The notes: generated from the sequence alone by a model not told the origin. 64,000 nt of DNA from Polydactylus sextarius (GCA_016801845.1 CM028919.1:1532001-1596000), one strand, 5' to 3'. Shown: positions 32,981 to 46,060, counted from the first letter of the stretch. Made by a program: numbers and translations.

Positions 32981-34269
32981 AAATCACAGCGTGATGGTTT
33001 GCTGTTTGTAAGCTTTTCATTACCAACACCTGTGACCTCGCTACTTTCTTCCTTGTTCTCGGACTCTGTCCTCACTTCAGCGCATGGTTACGCAAACTGG
33101 GGCAGAGGGAAATACAGTAGTGTGAGTCTGAGTGGGGCTTTTAGAGTAGATTGTATGAAGGTTTCAGACAAACTGGTTTTGAAGGGGTGTGCATTTCACA
33201 TGTGTAGATATGTCTGCCTGATTACTCATATTGTACATCACCTCAGTGTAAGTTGAGCTAGGTTAAGTATGCTCAACCATGAGTGTAAACACCTGTTAAA
33301 CCGACAGACTGACCTGAGGGGAGTGTTTGTCCTCTACATTATTGCAAAGCTGGTGCTTCAAAGTAATTTATGTACTCTTTATCTACATTACTTCCTTGTA
33401 CAATCAATGGCGGGAAGTTTCCACTCCCTGTCCACCTCTTGGGAAATGCCTATGCATCAATTATCCCTCATCACACACTCAACTACACCCAGCTGTCACA
33501 GCAGAGCCAGGTTGAAATTGATGACTTCTTATTTGACCACAGACAGGTTTTGTGTCCCAGCACCTTGTCCAGCAGCTATGATGTCTGTGCCAAGGAGTGC
33601 CCCAGGGCTCTCACTCAGGGCCCAGCCCATATTTACAAGTTCAACCTCTCTGAAACTCATAACTCAGTTTTGATGTGCTGTTGGCACATTCCCAAAGACA
33701 TACCGATCTCTTGCCAATGTATGCAAACGCTCTCGTCCTGAGAGCTCTGTTTTTACCATACCATGACAATGGAGTTCAGTTCTTTAACGCCCTACTTTTT
33801 TATCTTTTATTGCATTCACATAACCGCCCTCTTTTTTCTCCCTGCAGTCACAGTGTTATCATGATTTATAGAAGAGTCCATTTTGTTTTCAGTTCCAAGA
33901 CGCTCAAATCAAAGTACCATTGCAGTACTTTATCTTGGTTTATTGGAAGCCACTGCATACTCCCATCTTGGTCAGTTAAATGTATTTAAGTGTATATTTA
34001 GATAAAAATAGTCTCTGTCTGAGCTGCAGATTTCATTGTTTTCTGTGTCAGTGATGAATCTCTCTTTTTTGATAGTTACTAGCAAGGAGAAGAAAAATGC
34101 GGGCATGGCTGCACTGTTATTTCCTCTGAAGAAAAAAAAACAGAAGGCACACAGGGTAAGAAAAAGAGACCAATTCAAAAGAATCTGATTACTCTACCTT
34201 GTTTTGAAAGTATAGCATCTGCAGCACATTCACCATTGAGGTTTGACATTTAATTACCATGTCAAAACT
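32981..34269. other. Noncoding, nothing recognised
   Basis: Three overlapping open frames at 33269-33741 lie in different phases of the same stretch. None shows a domain motif. I see no splice context or repeat family and leave it unassigned. Confidence 0.45.
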
Positions 34270-34520
34270 ATTTTGGTCATTATTTCAAGTTTTTCCCCCA
34301 GGGTATTTGCCCACAAGCCTGGAATGTTCCCATCAATTACTGCCACTCCCTTCTCTCCTCCGCTGGCTGTGAGGACACGAAGAGAGGTCACTGGAAAACT
34401 CGTCTTGCAGACTTGAAGCGCATTATGAAGCACACCGTTCCAGGGGTTTATATGCAAAGCAAGGTGATGACAAGGCACACTGGAGCTGACTTGGCGAGCA
34501 TTTCACAGAAACACACAAGC
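34270..34520. promoter_or_regulatory. Candidate conserved regulatory block
   Basis: TATGCAAA at 34451-34458 (POU octamer-like) sits in complex sequence with CCTGGAATGTTCCC, CCATCAATTACTGCC, GAAGCGCATTATGAAGC and CACACCGTTCCAGGGG. The GGAATGTTCC palindrome (34321-34330) is notable. No coding frame with recognised motif. Confidence 0.3.
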
Positions 34521-35066
34521 TTTGCTTTCCTCTCACCGTCCTGCACACCCAACTCAGCAATGAGCGTCCATGTTCTCTAGCACTTAAAGGAAGAGAGGAA
34601 AAACACACAATACACAGAAAACATGAAAACCCACCTTTGTCTAAATCAGGTAACAATACCTCGCTGTCTGTCAGGAAGACACAAAAGCCTTTAGGATGCA
34701 CCCTGCTGTTTCTGTGATTCTCAGAGAAAGCATCTGTACGAATGGATGACGTCTTATGATTTATACTGTGAGGACACAATATAACAGAACAATGGCCAGA
34801 GTCCTTCCACAGAACAAAGGGGGAAAGTAGAAATGCTGCTGAAAGGCAAGATGCTGTCATTTACTGCAGGTAATGTGGATGGAGAGAGGCCAAATTTGAT
34901 TTCCAGGCTACGGTACTTTACTAAGGTGTTTGCAGGTCATCACTTGCAAATCAACACAGCCTTAATCAAGGACCACGGACACCTCATAAGAAAGGACGGA
35001 TGCATGTCTTTCATCACCATGTGCATCAGCTTGTGAAATGTAAAAATCACAGATTGACATTTGCTG
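34521..35066. other. Noncoding, nothing recognised
   Basis: No gene, repeat family or RNA recognised. Confidence 0.5.
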
Positions 35067-35185
35067 TGCACGGCACAGGGGTTAGCTCTATTGCCTCACA
35101 GCAAGAAGGTCCTGGGTTCGACCCCCCGGCGTTGGATACAAGGTCTTTCTTTGTGGATGGATTGAAAATGGATTGATGGATATTT
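35067..35185 (+). repeat. Internally deleted teleost dispersed repeat
   Basis: Begins GCACGGCACAGGGGTTAGC…TTGCCTCACAGCAAGAAGG…CCTGGGTTCGACCCC and ends TTGAAAATGGATTGATGGAT. Head and tail match a very common fish repeat whose intact form has 'gcacagtggttagcac…tcgcctcacagcaagaaggtcctgggttcgatccc' and a 'ggaaaatggatggatgg' tail. The middle (the 'gtttgcatgttctccccgtg' section) is missing here. That middle section is what survives in the copy at 62300-62485. The GGTTCGACCCC word resembles a tRNA B box, but there is no tRNA gene. Confidence 0.7.
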
Positions 35186-35559
35186 ATTGTGTGTGTTGTG
35201 TCTACAGTGGAAACAGAATTTCACATGAATCAAACGAGTCAAACCTGGAACAACACACATTCTCCACTCACACACACAGAGGAGTTGTTGTTTTTGAATT
35301 CAGGCCACTTCTTTGGTCACCACAACTTTTGGGTTTAACCTCCATCTGACTTCAACACACGTCTTTTAAACTGCTCTCTGCCGAGGCGACCAGGGGCACT
35401 GTGTGTGCTTCCTCGCCTTAAAACCTTCTCTCTTATGTTCTGGGAGATTGAAAGTGTCCAGCGTATTATTCAAATGACACGCTGCCTCACCGGGTGCCTC
35501 TTTTCTCTCTCCTCTATCTCCTTCCCTCCACCCCACCACCCACCCCCACTCTTCACATT
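35186..35559. other. Noncoding, nothing recognised
   Basis: Pyrimidine-rich near 35500-35550. No gene. Confidence 0.5.
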
Positions 35560-36050
35560 ATTTTTGAAGACAACTGCAGGCTAGAGGATAAGAATCCCGG
35601 TTGCAGTGCTTGCCGGCACTTCCTCCTCGGCCCTGATTTGAATAAAGAGCTTTGAAATTAAGTGGACAGGCCCCATCAGAAAAGCAGCGGTGCGCCTTTA
35701 AGAAAGCCACTGTGCCTGGGTAAATTATTTTGATTGACGGTAGCAGGAAATTTTTTGCGAATTGGTTGATTTAATTGCAAGTGCCATGGGGCATCTTCAG
35801 GGGCCAGGTACCGGCACACCTCGCCGCTGCCCGTTTGATCTCCTCTAGCCGTCTCCCGATGGTACCGGCCGCCTGGGCACCAAGGGCCAGAGGGCAGATG
35901 AACAAAGGCAACTCTGTGTCTGTGAGCCTCTCTCCCCTTCACCTCCTCTCAAACGGAAAAAAAAACAAAGCTGTGGAATGGGCAGCCAAAAGTGTGAAAA
36001 TGGATTTCCAAGCTCATTTGATGTTTAGTCTTTAGTGTCAAGAGTGGTGT
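35560..36050. promoter_or_regulatory. Candidate conserved regulatory block
   Basis: TGATTGACGG at 35731-35740 is close to the PBX-MEIS composite site. TTAATTG at 35771-35777 abuts CAAGTG (35778-35783), an NKX2-type core. GGTAAATTATTTTGATTG, CCTGATTTGAATAAAGAGC and GAAATTAAGTGG add AT-rich homeodomain words, set between GC-rich complex sequence (GGTACCGGCACACC, CCCGATGGTACCGG). The two open frames here are on opposite strands and unmatched. One of the stronger candidates in the window. Confidence 0.42.
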
Positions 36051-36700
36051 ATTCATTGATAGAGGGGAAAGAGAGTGGAGGGGGTGGGGGGTAGGAGGAG
36101 AAAGGAGGGCGGGAGAGCAAGTGAGTCTCTCTTGACAAACAGAATTTTTTTTTTTATTTCCTGGATGGAGGAGAGGTGTGGACTGGGTTTCAAATGGGAG
36201 GGAGGATTAGGAAGAGGGGCTTAATGAGAAAAGGATCCCTAGTCAACGGACAGGCCCTGTCAAAAAGAAGAAGCCAATACTCACTCACAAAAGCCAAGAC
36301 CCATCCAGCAAACACACACCTCCACAGCCAACAGTTTTCTTTAAATCCCATCAAGCGAAGCCCAGCACCACCCTATATAACCTATCCTACTATCTCCACC
36401 AGCTGTCTGTCGCACACTCACGCTCCCTCTGCAGAAAAAACCAGCTGGAGAACCAGTTGTCCTTATCAGTCCCACTGCTCGATATGAACTGAACAGAGTA
36501 GCTTGGCTGCAGCGCTCACATCGAGCCATGGGCCCAGATGCCTCTGGTCTCAAACACAATCCTGTTGTGTCTCAATCTCTGCCACTGCCGCTCGCTGGCT
36601 GCTTTATTGCTTAAGATCTGCTCATTTACATACATATAACATTAGCTGAGCCTTATTTTCTCCATCTGCTGTGAACTACAACAATGCTCAAATGCAATTA
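36051..36700. other. Purine-rich stretch, then mixed DNA
   Basis: A GAG/GGA-rich stretch with a T tract (36146-36156) is followed by complex sequence at 36300-36620 that could hold regulatory sites. No gene supported. Confidence 0.35.
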
Positions 36701-38291
36701 CAAAGTATTTAGTGTAGACTGGTAGCCAACCGGCACCAAGGTGTATGTGACCTCAGCTCAGTCATGTTTCAAAGGGAACAAGCTTCTTTCTAATAAGGCG
36801 TCCTTTACAGGATGTACTCCATAATGCATCGCATTTCTGCCAACACATACACATAAATACATCTATATTATATATGTATAGCTGGCTTCGCTTTCTTTAA
36901 ATTTCCTCATGGTAAGCAGTGACTAATTATTTCAAAATGATAAATTATATTTTTACTAATGATAAATAACCAGTATGCAGCAACAACAAAAATAGAATGT
37001 AGTTTTTGGCAAATAAAAATATATTGTAAGTGTTTAATAATGTGCTTGATAATGGTATAATACAACTGTAATTAAACCACATAAACATATTATACAGTGC
37101 ATGGAAACTTGTGTACAAAGCTTTATCAAGCAGGTTTATAGATGTTGAAACCAGATGACATATCAGTATATATAGTATAATTACAATAATGTAATAAGAG
37201 CCAGTTAGAGTGGTTACTGTCACTTCACTGACATTAAAACAATGGTGTGTCCTCATGTACACATAGACACCTTTTATTTCTTGTTATATTTTGTGTGAAT
37301 GATGATGTGTGATGATTTATTTATTAGCAAAACTAAGGAATATCAGTGGTGCTTCCACAAACCTTAGTTTTCTGGTTATGATCAGCGTCAAAAGCTCTTT
37401 GAAATAGTTTATTAGAAACCAGGGCACAATGCTGTGTTATCACAATGCAACAGTAAATATGATAAATGATGTAATGATCTACACTCTGAATTTAAAGTCA
37501 AAGTCTGATAGCGATAATGCAAAGGATGAGATCACAGACCTTGATACATCATACACCTGCATAGGTACAATATCTTCATTCACAGTTGACAGAGATAAAC
37601 TGTGCAAACATGCAGGACTACATCATCAGATCCACTGTCAGGAACCTGGATCCTGCTGAAAGAACAGATTTCATGTTTCATAAAAAATCATTTCAAATGT
37701 GCATGTAAACATGTAAACATCTCACATATGCATTTAAATCCCACATGCAGCTACAGTCCGGATGCATTAGCAGATAAGCATTACAGCTGCATGTCCATTC
37801 CATAAAACAAACAAACAAAACACATGTAATCAGCATTATGACATTTACTGACATATATCTGTGTAGCTGGAGGCTGTGGATGCACAGTGAGTGTTGGGAC
37901 GGACAGCGACGCCTCGCTGCTGATGGAAACGTTCCCTCGCCTCTCAGTGTCTCTGTGTGCGCGGTGGTGTGGAGGCTGCAGCAGGCGTGGGCTTGGACTC
38001 TCTATATATTCTAATCTACTTGTTGATAAAGACGAGTGAGATTTAGACGCTGGCTCGTATGGAGACGCTCCAGAACTCAGAGCTACAGCTATACCTACGA
38101 TTACAATGCTCATACAGAGCTAACAAAGAGATGGATCTGCATGTGGTTGATAGAGAAAAAAAACACTGTGTTTATGAAAATCTCGCATTGCAGAGAAAGG
38201 AATAATTTCATTTGCAAAGAAAAGACCCTAAATCGTCCCCAAATGAAGACCCCCGAGGGCTGCTGCTGCAGTACAATAGACCTTTAATCCA

Positions 38292-38294
<3 letters not shown>
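36701..38294. other. Noncoding, AT-rich
   Basis: Very AT-rich at 36940-37260. A GC-richer patch at 37870-38000 has no recognised feature. No gene. Confidence 0.5.

Positions 38295-38335
<41 letters not shown>
38295..38335 (+). repeat. (CA)n microsatellite
   Basis: About 20 CA units. Confidence 0.97.
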
Positions 38336-38338
<3 letters not shown>

Positions 38339-41300
38339 TGCACTTATCTTTGCCACTCACTTCTTTAACTTCTTATATACTCTGTGTTTTTGTCTATATT
38401 ACATCCAATGGTGTTTTTTTCTCTTTGAATTTTTTTTTACAAGCACTTAAAAAAAAAAAAATCACAGACATGATTTGCCAATATTAAAATCTCACGTCTA
38501 AAAATGCGGTTTCTTGCAGCATTTTTTTTTCCTCTGCTGAATGAAATAATAAAGGAATAAAGAGCTGGTTGCCCCTGTGTTTCAATGAAGTACGTGGGCG
38601 ATTGTTTCTCATCGAAACGCAAAGAGTGAAATGGCCTTCCTCGAAAGACAGTGCTGATGAAAGAAGTTAGTTACATTTTCTCCAGCGTGAAAATGCGGTT
38701 ACTTTCTGCTCCTGTTTGTTTTGTCACACTTCTTTAACCTAACTTTTTTTGGCAGTAACTTATTTGAGATGAACTCTCTGGACCGGTCCTGACTCCAGAG
38801 ACTGATGGAGAAGATGAGATAAAACCTGAATCTTTCGTCTGTCATCATCAGTGTGAGATCACTGGAAAATAAGTTGTTGTGGTACCAACACAGCATTTCT
38901 ATTTAGTTTAGTTGCCATCTAGTTCCATTTAGTCCATTTAGTTTGGTTCATTTGTAGAACTTACATTTCATGGGTTACTGTCTGTCGTGTTGTTGTTGTT
39001 GTTGTTTTGTTTTTGTCTGTTTGAAAGGTTTGAGAAAATACACAATAACCAAATATAACAATCATAAAAAATTAGATTGATCGTGGTTTGAGGCCATGTC
39101 AGTTTGGCCTTAACACTTTTGGAAAATGTGCTATTCACTTGCCAAGAATGGAATGAGGTCACACTCCCATCATTGTATCAATTTGACAGTTTAACTAAGG
39201 ATGAAGACTGGAAGCTAACCTGGTTCCTCTTAACCATAAATGCTATCAACACCTCTCACTAATTTATGTGCTATAACATACTGAGTTTATTTTAGGTTGG
39301 CTGGTTCAAAATAACCTTGTATTTGTGGTTGTTTGTTATTATGTTGTCAACCAATGGAATTTATTGAAAATAAATAAGTTTTAAATGTTCTTATCGAGAA
39401 AAAACTTCTGTTGTGATTGATCTGACAGCAACGTGCTTCACAACATCAGTGTCAGATGAGGAATGAAGTGACACACCCCTTATATCTCCTTTATTTGTTT
39501 AAATGATATACTGTAGGTTTCGTGTAGGTATATTTATAATGTCCTTCCCCAATCACAGTCTGACATTACATTCACATACACCGTGGGCAATAAAATAATT
39601 AGCTGTATGTGTTTATATAGCTGCATCCATCCTGTGATTCAGTGACAGGAGCTTCATCCACCTGCCTGCTGTGATGACAGGAAATAAGACCTCCGCCTGC
39701 TCCTGTGCATTTTAAATTCACACCCATGTACACAGGCAGTGCCTTCTGTAAAATGATGCTATTTATCATACACTATTTTCTCAGGATGGGAACTGCTGGA
39801 TGGCCTCCTAGAAGTCTGACATTTTGAGGGAGAGATTTCAGATTTAGATGTAGATTTATGCATTGTCTTTAAAATGAATTCTTTGTGATAGTGTGTGCTT
39901 GTTAAAGGACTCGCTTGTGTTTGAAGTCTTTTCCCACTCTCCTCTTAAATACCCTTTTTTCTCCCTCTATGAATCCAAGCAACGTTCCACTCCCACTTAA
40001 TTGACTTTGCATAAAGAAGCCTCTCTAAACTGGGATAATAATGTCAAGATAAACCTCTAAACTTTGCATAGGGAAATCAAGTACACATTGTAGAGTGGTA
40101 CATGATACACTATGCAGAATGTATCCTCCTCAGGCCAAAAAGTGTGTGTGTGTGTGTGTGTGTGTTTTGTTTATATTGCATGTAAATAACAGAGCGATAG
40201 ACACACATTATGGTAATAAACAGTGTTGAATGGACAAAAAAAAAAAAAAGAAAAGAAACCATCCAGATACTATTCAGTTTTTTCTAAATTTGACGAACAC
40301 TTTGTTGTTGTGTCAATGGATCTAAGAGATTTCACTCCTCGCTGTTTAGTTTGAACAACATCCATGCTGTGCAGGTTCAGTATAAGTGGTTTGTTCATAA
40401 GTCAGGGGAAATACTGGCAAAATAAAAAACAGTCTATCTCTGATATGATGGAGGTGTGAACATCAGCACCAGCAAATGACTCCAGGTTGTTTGTTGGTGG
40501 GAAGGGGAAAATATAACATGTTTATCTGTAATAACTTTGAGATTAAATACAAACTGGATTTTATTTTCTCAGGACGTCATTTTTAACCTGAGCAGTCAAA
40601 TGTAATCTTTAAGTGCTAACAAAGCAACTAACTAACAACTTAACAAAAGACTTTCTATGGACTCTGTTGGTGTAGTCATGCAGACTAACCTGTATGTAAT
40701 GATGACATATACAGCTCACATTCAGGGCCACAGTGACAGTCTATCTTCTTCAGATGAAATGAGTATGAATGAATACGGACTCTTTTCTTAAAGGCGGTCT
40801 AATGAACAATTTGAACCCCAGTCTCAGTGACCAGAACATCCAAACAAATCTCTAAACAAACAAGTCTGAATCCTGACCATGATTCTCTCCATCTGAGCTT
40901 CACTCTTGTTCCATATCAGTGTCTGCTTATGCTGTCCTTTCCTCCCTAGACAAGATTCCTTTACTGTTGCTGTAAATCAATTCTTTGTTGTCCCAAGTGA
41001 CAGAACAGAAGTGTGCAGACAGAACAGAATGCAAACAAGCTTATTGGGGGAAAAAATTAACAACTAATAGTGCCATTACTCTATAGCCAATTATTTTAAA
41101 CAGTAACACTGTTGCTCTGGGTTCCATCTTCAAACTGTCTGTTCCATTCAATGAATGTAGGAGTAATTAAATTATGCTCCTCCCTCCCCCCGACATACTC
41201 TTGGTCTTCTGTAGTTAGGGATGACGTTCAATCTTACTCAGTATTACAGTGCAGCCCTTCTTTTACTGTCATTAGTATGTGTCACCAGGAATTCATGTGT

Positions 41301-41599
41301 GAGTATTTTTAGATGACCTTAATGTATAAATAAGTCTCAGTGTAACGTCACCATATCTGACACCTGCGGAGAACATGCACTCATGAAGCAGTGGTGTAGG
41401 ACAGAGACAATGTGATGAACTTGATCACAGATGCCGTCCTGAGTTACAACGAGTCCCAGCAGACACAAGTCCTACCCTCCTTCTGCCCTCCAATCTACAG
41501 CCGAGGGCAGTGGGGCAAGAAATAAATAGATCTGAAAAAGCAATCAACAGTCCCCCCCACCCACCCCGCACCCCTCAACCACCCCACCCCCCGAGCTGA
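38336..41599. other. Noncoding, simple repeats only
   Basis: Contains (TTG)n at 38989-39005, a (GT)n run at 40142-40165 and an A tract at 40237-40249. The GTGCATTTTAAATTCAC region near 39710 and the 39600-39740 stretch are moderately complex but not compelling. No gene. Confidence 0.45.
40142..40165 (+). repeat. (GT)n microsatellite
   Basis: About 12 GT units. Confidence 0.95.
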
Positions 41600-41737
41600 T
41601 TTGCATCTGATCCCCAGATCATGTTTTATTTATCAGTAATCACAACCAATCAGGGAAGAAATTAATCAATGAAGGCGCGAGGCAGGAGAGATATCCGCCA
41701 TCTGGGGGCTGCGCTGATCCTTCCACCCCCGGACAGG
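41600..41737. promoter_or_regulatory. Candidate conserved regulatory block
   Basis: TTTATTTATCAGTAATCAC, CCAATCAGGGAAG and ATTAATCAATGA (41661-41672) lie in complex sequence ending GATATCCGCCATCTGGGGGC. Probably one unit with 42000-42360, split by a CA-rich tract. Conservation untested. Confidence 0.35.
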
Positions 41738-41899
41738 CACACACACACACACACACACAGGCATGTACACTTACACATCCAAGGTCCAATACACAGACAC
41801 ACAGTCACACATATGCACATACACACATGGACAGGGAGCAGCAAATACAGACATGCAGTGAGAAAATACACACTCTCTCACAAACACACACACACACAG
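41738..41899 (+). repeat. CA-rich tract
   Basis: Pure (CA)n at 41738-41759 and 41884-41899 with degenerate CA/CACAT repeats between. Open frames here are repeat artefacts. Confidence 0.9.
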
Positions 41900-41999
41900 T
41901 GCAGTCCCCTTTCTGCTGGCTTGTCATAGGCCCATATTTAGGTGACTGATATTTTTCTCTCCCCCTACCAATGAGCTCCAAGCAAGTCCATATGGCCCG

Positions 42000-42360
42000 G
42001 ATCAAAGGTGTTGCTGGGTGCATGCTTCTGCTTTATTGCCAGCCGCTGCTGTTAATTAGGAAACAAGATCACAGGCAGTATTAAAATCCAATTAAATTGA
42101 TATGAACAGATTGCCAAGTGATGTTCGCTAATGTATAATTGAGCACCATGCAAATTTCTCTGGCTGCCTTTTGTTTTGCCGTGTCTCTCCCTCTATCTCC
42201 CTGGTCCACAATGAGCAGCCGAGCTTGAAACTTTTCCTCTCTCTGTCGTCACTGGCTGAGAGATAAACAAGTTAATGCCCTAAGATGGGGTTATTGCTTT
42301 CATCAGTTAAAGTGATATCCTTCCCATCATGCACCAGAGGGGCTCTGGAGGATGAGAAGT
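42000..42360. promoter_or_regulatory. Candidate conserved regulatory block with POU octamer
   Basis: TTAATTAGG at 42052-42060, AATCCAATTAAATTGATATG near 42087-42104, TAATGTATAATTGAGC and a perfect octamer ATGCAAAT at 42148-42155 occur within about 110 bases. Further on are GATAAACAAGTTAATGCCC (FOX-like) and CAGTTAAAGTGATATCC. No simple repeats and no frame. One of the best motif clusters seen. Confidence 0.45.
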
Positions 42361-43959
42361 ATGGTAGCAGAGTATGTATCCCAAGATGTTTTGCGGCCTG
42401 ACCGGACATACACGTGAAAAATGTGTGCATGTGGTGTCAAAGCTACTTCAATGACAAACTTCATAATGAATAGTATAATACTATAAAACAGTTTGCACAT
42501 TCATGAGAATGTATAATATAAAATCAAAGGTCAGCAAGATGTGTGTGATAATCATAAACATTATATATATATATATATATATATTTGTGTGTGTGTTACA
42601 GATACATACATTAAACTAACCGAGTATATCTGCTGAAGAGGACATGTAGCAGACAAAGGAAACTCCTTTACTACATAGGAGAAAGTGAATTTCTTAAACA
42701 CTGATCTCGTCACCTTCCTCTAACACAGCAGGTCAGCCAGGTTATGAGATTGGACACATTAGGGATTAAAGATTTAAAACGTGGATTATAAATCCAGGAT
42801 TTGCTATGTGACATATTCATACATAGAGATGTGACTGGTCAGACTGTTTAAGATGAGAAGGATTTTTTTTCTGTGAGCACTAAGCTGGTCCAGCAGTGGA
42901 CTGGCAGGTTTTAACAACAGGGCTTAGTCCTGCTGGAATGATGAATGACACGAGCGATGATCAGGTTGTCAGACTGTGTCACCGAGTAAAGCTGTGACTT
43001 GCCCTTCTTTCCTTGGTGACTTCTTTGGATCTTTTAACATAATAGTTTCCAAATCGGCTTTCCTCCTCCATGGGTCCTTGCTGTAGTCTAGGGTTTTTGC
43101 GTAGGTGCTGGAACCATCCAAGTTCATGAGGATTCCAGAGACATCTTGGTGTCATTGAGGACTCAAGTGCTTGACATCCTTTCTGTGGGATCTCAGCAGG
43201 TTGTGACAAAGTTTCAGGCACCTTTGTCAGTCTTTGTTTCAGTGTTAATGTTTTTTAAAAGTTTCCATGTATAACATAAATACTTGATGGTGTTTCAGAG
43301 GCTCTCAGGGGTCTTTGAGCATGATTTAACTCTACAGAGGTCAGTGTAGAGGTGCTTAAGTACTCAAGACATTGGTCCCTGGTATCCTGAAAGGATGTCA
43401 GGGCTTACATAGGGTCGTGTGGGAGCTGAGATAATTTCACATTATCCATAAAACATATTTTATGGACCTACAGAGATTTTTTTGGATAGGATCTAGAAAC
43501 ATTTGAGGGTGGATGTGGGCTGTCAGTGGTCTTTGAGAAGTTTTCAGAAGTTTGAGATGTAATTCAGTTCAGTAAAGCTCCCAGCGGCCTTTGGCATGTT
43601 AGGATATCAGGAGTAGTGTTGTATGTGTCCTACAAGAGTTTCAAGCCTAATATAATTAATGTGTTTAATGGGGTCATCAATTTCTTCAACAGGATTCATT
43701 ATACTCTCACACACTAAGGCCTGGTTCAGATTTCCTCCAACAGGCCCATGTGTCCTGATAAGTGTCTATTTGAAGGTTCTTGACATGTAAACCTGTTCTA
43801 GCAAACAAACTCAATGATTACGGAGTCAGGGAAGTCTGCCATTCCGAGCCAAGCCAATTATAACCCCATATCATCAGTGATTAAATACCACTCACTCTAA
43901 CAGCTGAATGAGTCTAATCACATATATTGTCGACATATCATCTCACATACAAAACGAAA
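42361..43959. other. Noncoding, simple repeat only
   Basis: Compound (AT)n/(GT)n at 42561-42596. The minus frame 42979-43221 has no recognised motif. Nothing else. Confidence 0.45.
42561..42596 (+). repeat. (AT)n/(GT)n microsatellite
   Basis: About 12 AT units followed by about 5 GT units. Confidence 0.95.
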
Positions 43960-44480
43960 AAGTAAAAGGCTTGGATGTAAATGAAAAACAACAATTTCTC
44001 TGTCAGATGCCACCATCGCCAGAGAATCGGCTGCCGGCCAAGTCGAAACCTACCGGGAATGTCAGGATGTCGCCAAGTCAGACCAAGCGTGGAATGAAGA
44101 GAAAAAGAGGAATGAGGAGAGAGGGAGAGATAAAGAGATGGATGAGGAGAAGTGGGTGCAGCTGGTGCCCTTTGTCTCTCCGGTGCTTGGCCCTCGGAGC
44201 TTCAGATCCACAGGGAGGGCAGAGAAAGCCCCAGTAATGACATGCTAATGTGACTGTCAGGAAAGAAAAGTAGAGAGATCGGAAATTGTGCCAATTCTCT
44301 GCCGTAAATGGGCAACGTTACTAAAAGGAGGGGAAATACTCCCCATCCTTTTTATATGAAAAGTGATAAAAGCCTTGATAAATCCCAATAAAAAGGGATT
44401 TGGAGATATGAGGCAAGCAGATAAGAGCGAAATGGTGGAGTAGGGATGCAGGTGGGGGAGGATGGATAAAGGTGTAATTT
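43960..44480. promoter_or_regulatory. Low-confidence candidate regulatory block
   Basis: Complex words (AGAATCGGCTGCCGGCC, AAACCTACCGGGAATG, GGCAACGTTACTAAAAGG, TTGATAAATCCCAATAAAAAG) flank a GA-rich purine stretch at 44090-44150. The 43908-44237 frame is Lys/Arg-rich only because of the purine run. Weak evidence. Confidence 0.2.
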
Positions 44481-45899
44481 TGGCTCTGGAAAGAGTAGAA
44501 GTGTACAAGGCCTGCTGGGAAATCTGCGTATGGAGTTGGATGGTGTTTGGCTTTGCATCCCGGTCTGATGGTGTGTTTTATAAGTAGTCCAAAATGAAAG
44601 ATGAACAAAGTGACAATCATCCCCATCATTGAGATATAGACCCAAAAACCTTCACGTCCAGTATGAAACAACCCTAGCACTGACTGACAGGCATAGTCTT
44701 TTCATTCGGAGTAGATTTTTACATTAAATCATAAGGTGTTGCCCATGCCCGGTTCGCCATCAACAGTACATCATAATATTATTAATGGAATTCAAGTGCT
44801 ACATGTGTTTATACAGGAAACATTCACAAATGTATTGTGTAACTGACAAAGACAGGAGATGGAAAGACTTTCCAACACGGAAGACTCTTCCAAAAGGAGA
44901 CTATGGGGCTATGTCTTTTAACAAGCCCTGGTTATTGTTACCATGAAGACAAAGTTCCTAATATGTTTTATCATGGCACATATGGTACATGGTCATGGTT
45001 GTACATGGTTTGTGATAGTACAATAAATATACCTTAATGTATTTAGATTACATCAGAGCATCCAAGTATTGTTGCATTGAATGTCCATGGGAATAATCCA
45101 AGTGTTTTGTAATGCCAGTAAAAATGATAATGTATGGTCACAATACAGTGTCCTCACATGGAGAAAGCAGCTGTGAAACCATATCAGAGGTGTGTGCAGG
45201 CCTGTTACACCTCCATCACCATCAGCCGACTCAACTCACACCTTCTGTTCTGTCCTTAGTTTCCTCACAGAAACAGGAGACAACTTTCTGTGTTAGCTGG
45301 ACACTCAGTAACACCCACACATGGCAGAGAATCAGGTCCATGACAGAACAGAATAACTGTAAATGGTCTTAAGAAGAAAAAAGGTAATAGACAGATGTAA
45401 AGTTGTCAGCTGAGAAGACTTTGACAATGAGGCGGTATTTTTTATTTTTTATTTTTTATTTTTTTTTGGCTGATTTCAAATAGTTAATTTGGCAGATTTA
45501 TTCAAAATCTTGACCTATTTGATTTTTTTCTGAATAATGACCTCTGACCTCTTCCCAGAGGTCACAGCTGGATGAAGTGGCAGCTTTGGGTCTGTTGCTT
45601 TGTGTGAACTTTGTCTGGACTCTCCATTTTCTGAATGAAGAACTTCTATTTGCATTTGCATCAGTATATGTGTGTTTTGCACCAACAAAACCGCTGTATA
45701 ATAATATTAATAACACTAAATGATAACAATAATAATACCAAAACAAGCTTTTAATACATCTGTATGTGTATAATACTGTTAATTCCTTCTGCATTAGATG
45801 CTATGTGTGTCAAAAATTAGTCAGTACAGCCATTACTGCATCGCTATAGTATATTTGTACATAGTAGCTGATTTTTGCTGCCGTTTGTTCATTAACACA
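44481..45899. other. Noncoding, nothing recognised
   Basis: Contains repeated CATGG words near 44972-45010 and a (TATTTTT)n-like run at 45436-45467. No gene. Confidence 0.5.
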
Positions 45900-46060
45900 C
45901 ACAGATCTGTGTCTAATTCTCTGTTTGCTGCACATCCTCCTGCTAGATACAATGCTGCTAATTAACAGACAAATGGTCGGCTCCATAAATCAGCTCTCCC
46001 TCTACTGTTTTTAGTTTGTTTGTGCTTTTAATGACTGAGCTTAGCTCAAAGATTCCAGAC
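45900..46060. promoter_or_regulatory. Candidate conserved regulatory block
   Basis: TAATTA at 45959-45964 within CTGCTAATTAACAGAC, plus CTCCATAAATCAGC and GCTTTTAATGACTGAGC. Short, complex, repeat-free. Confidence 0.28.

Noticed and set aside
33269..33741. Coding exon suggested by three overlapping frames
   Set aside because: The frames lie in different phases of the same DNA, a sign of few stops and not of coding. No motif or splice context.
35067..35140. tRNA-like GGTTCGACCCC word
   Set aside because: No cloverleaf can be drawn. It is part of a dispersed repeat.
43908..44237. Basic protein frame (Lys/Arg-rich)
   Set aside because: Composition comes from a GA-rich purine stretch.
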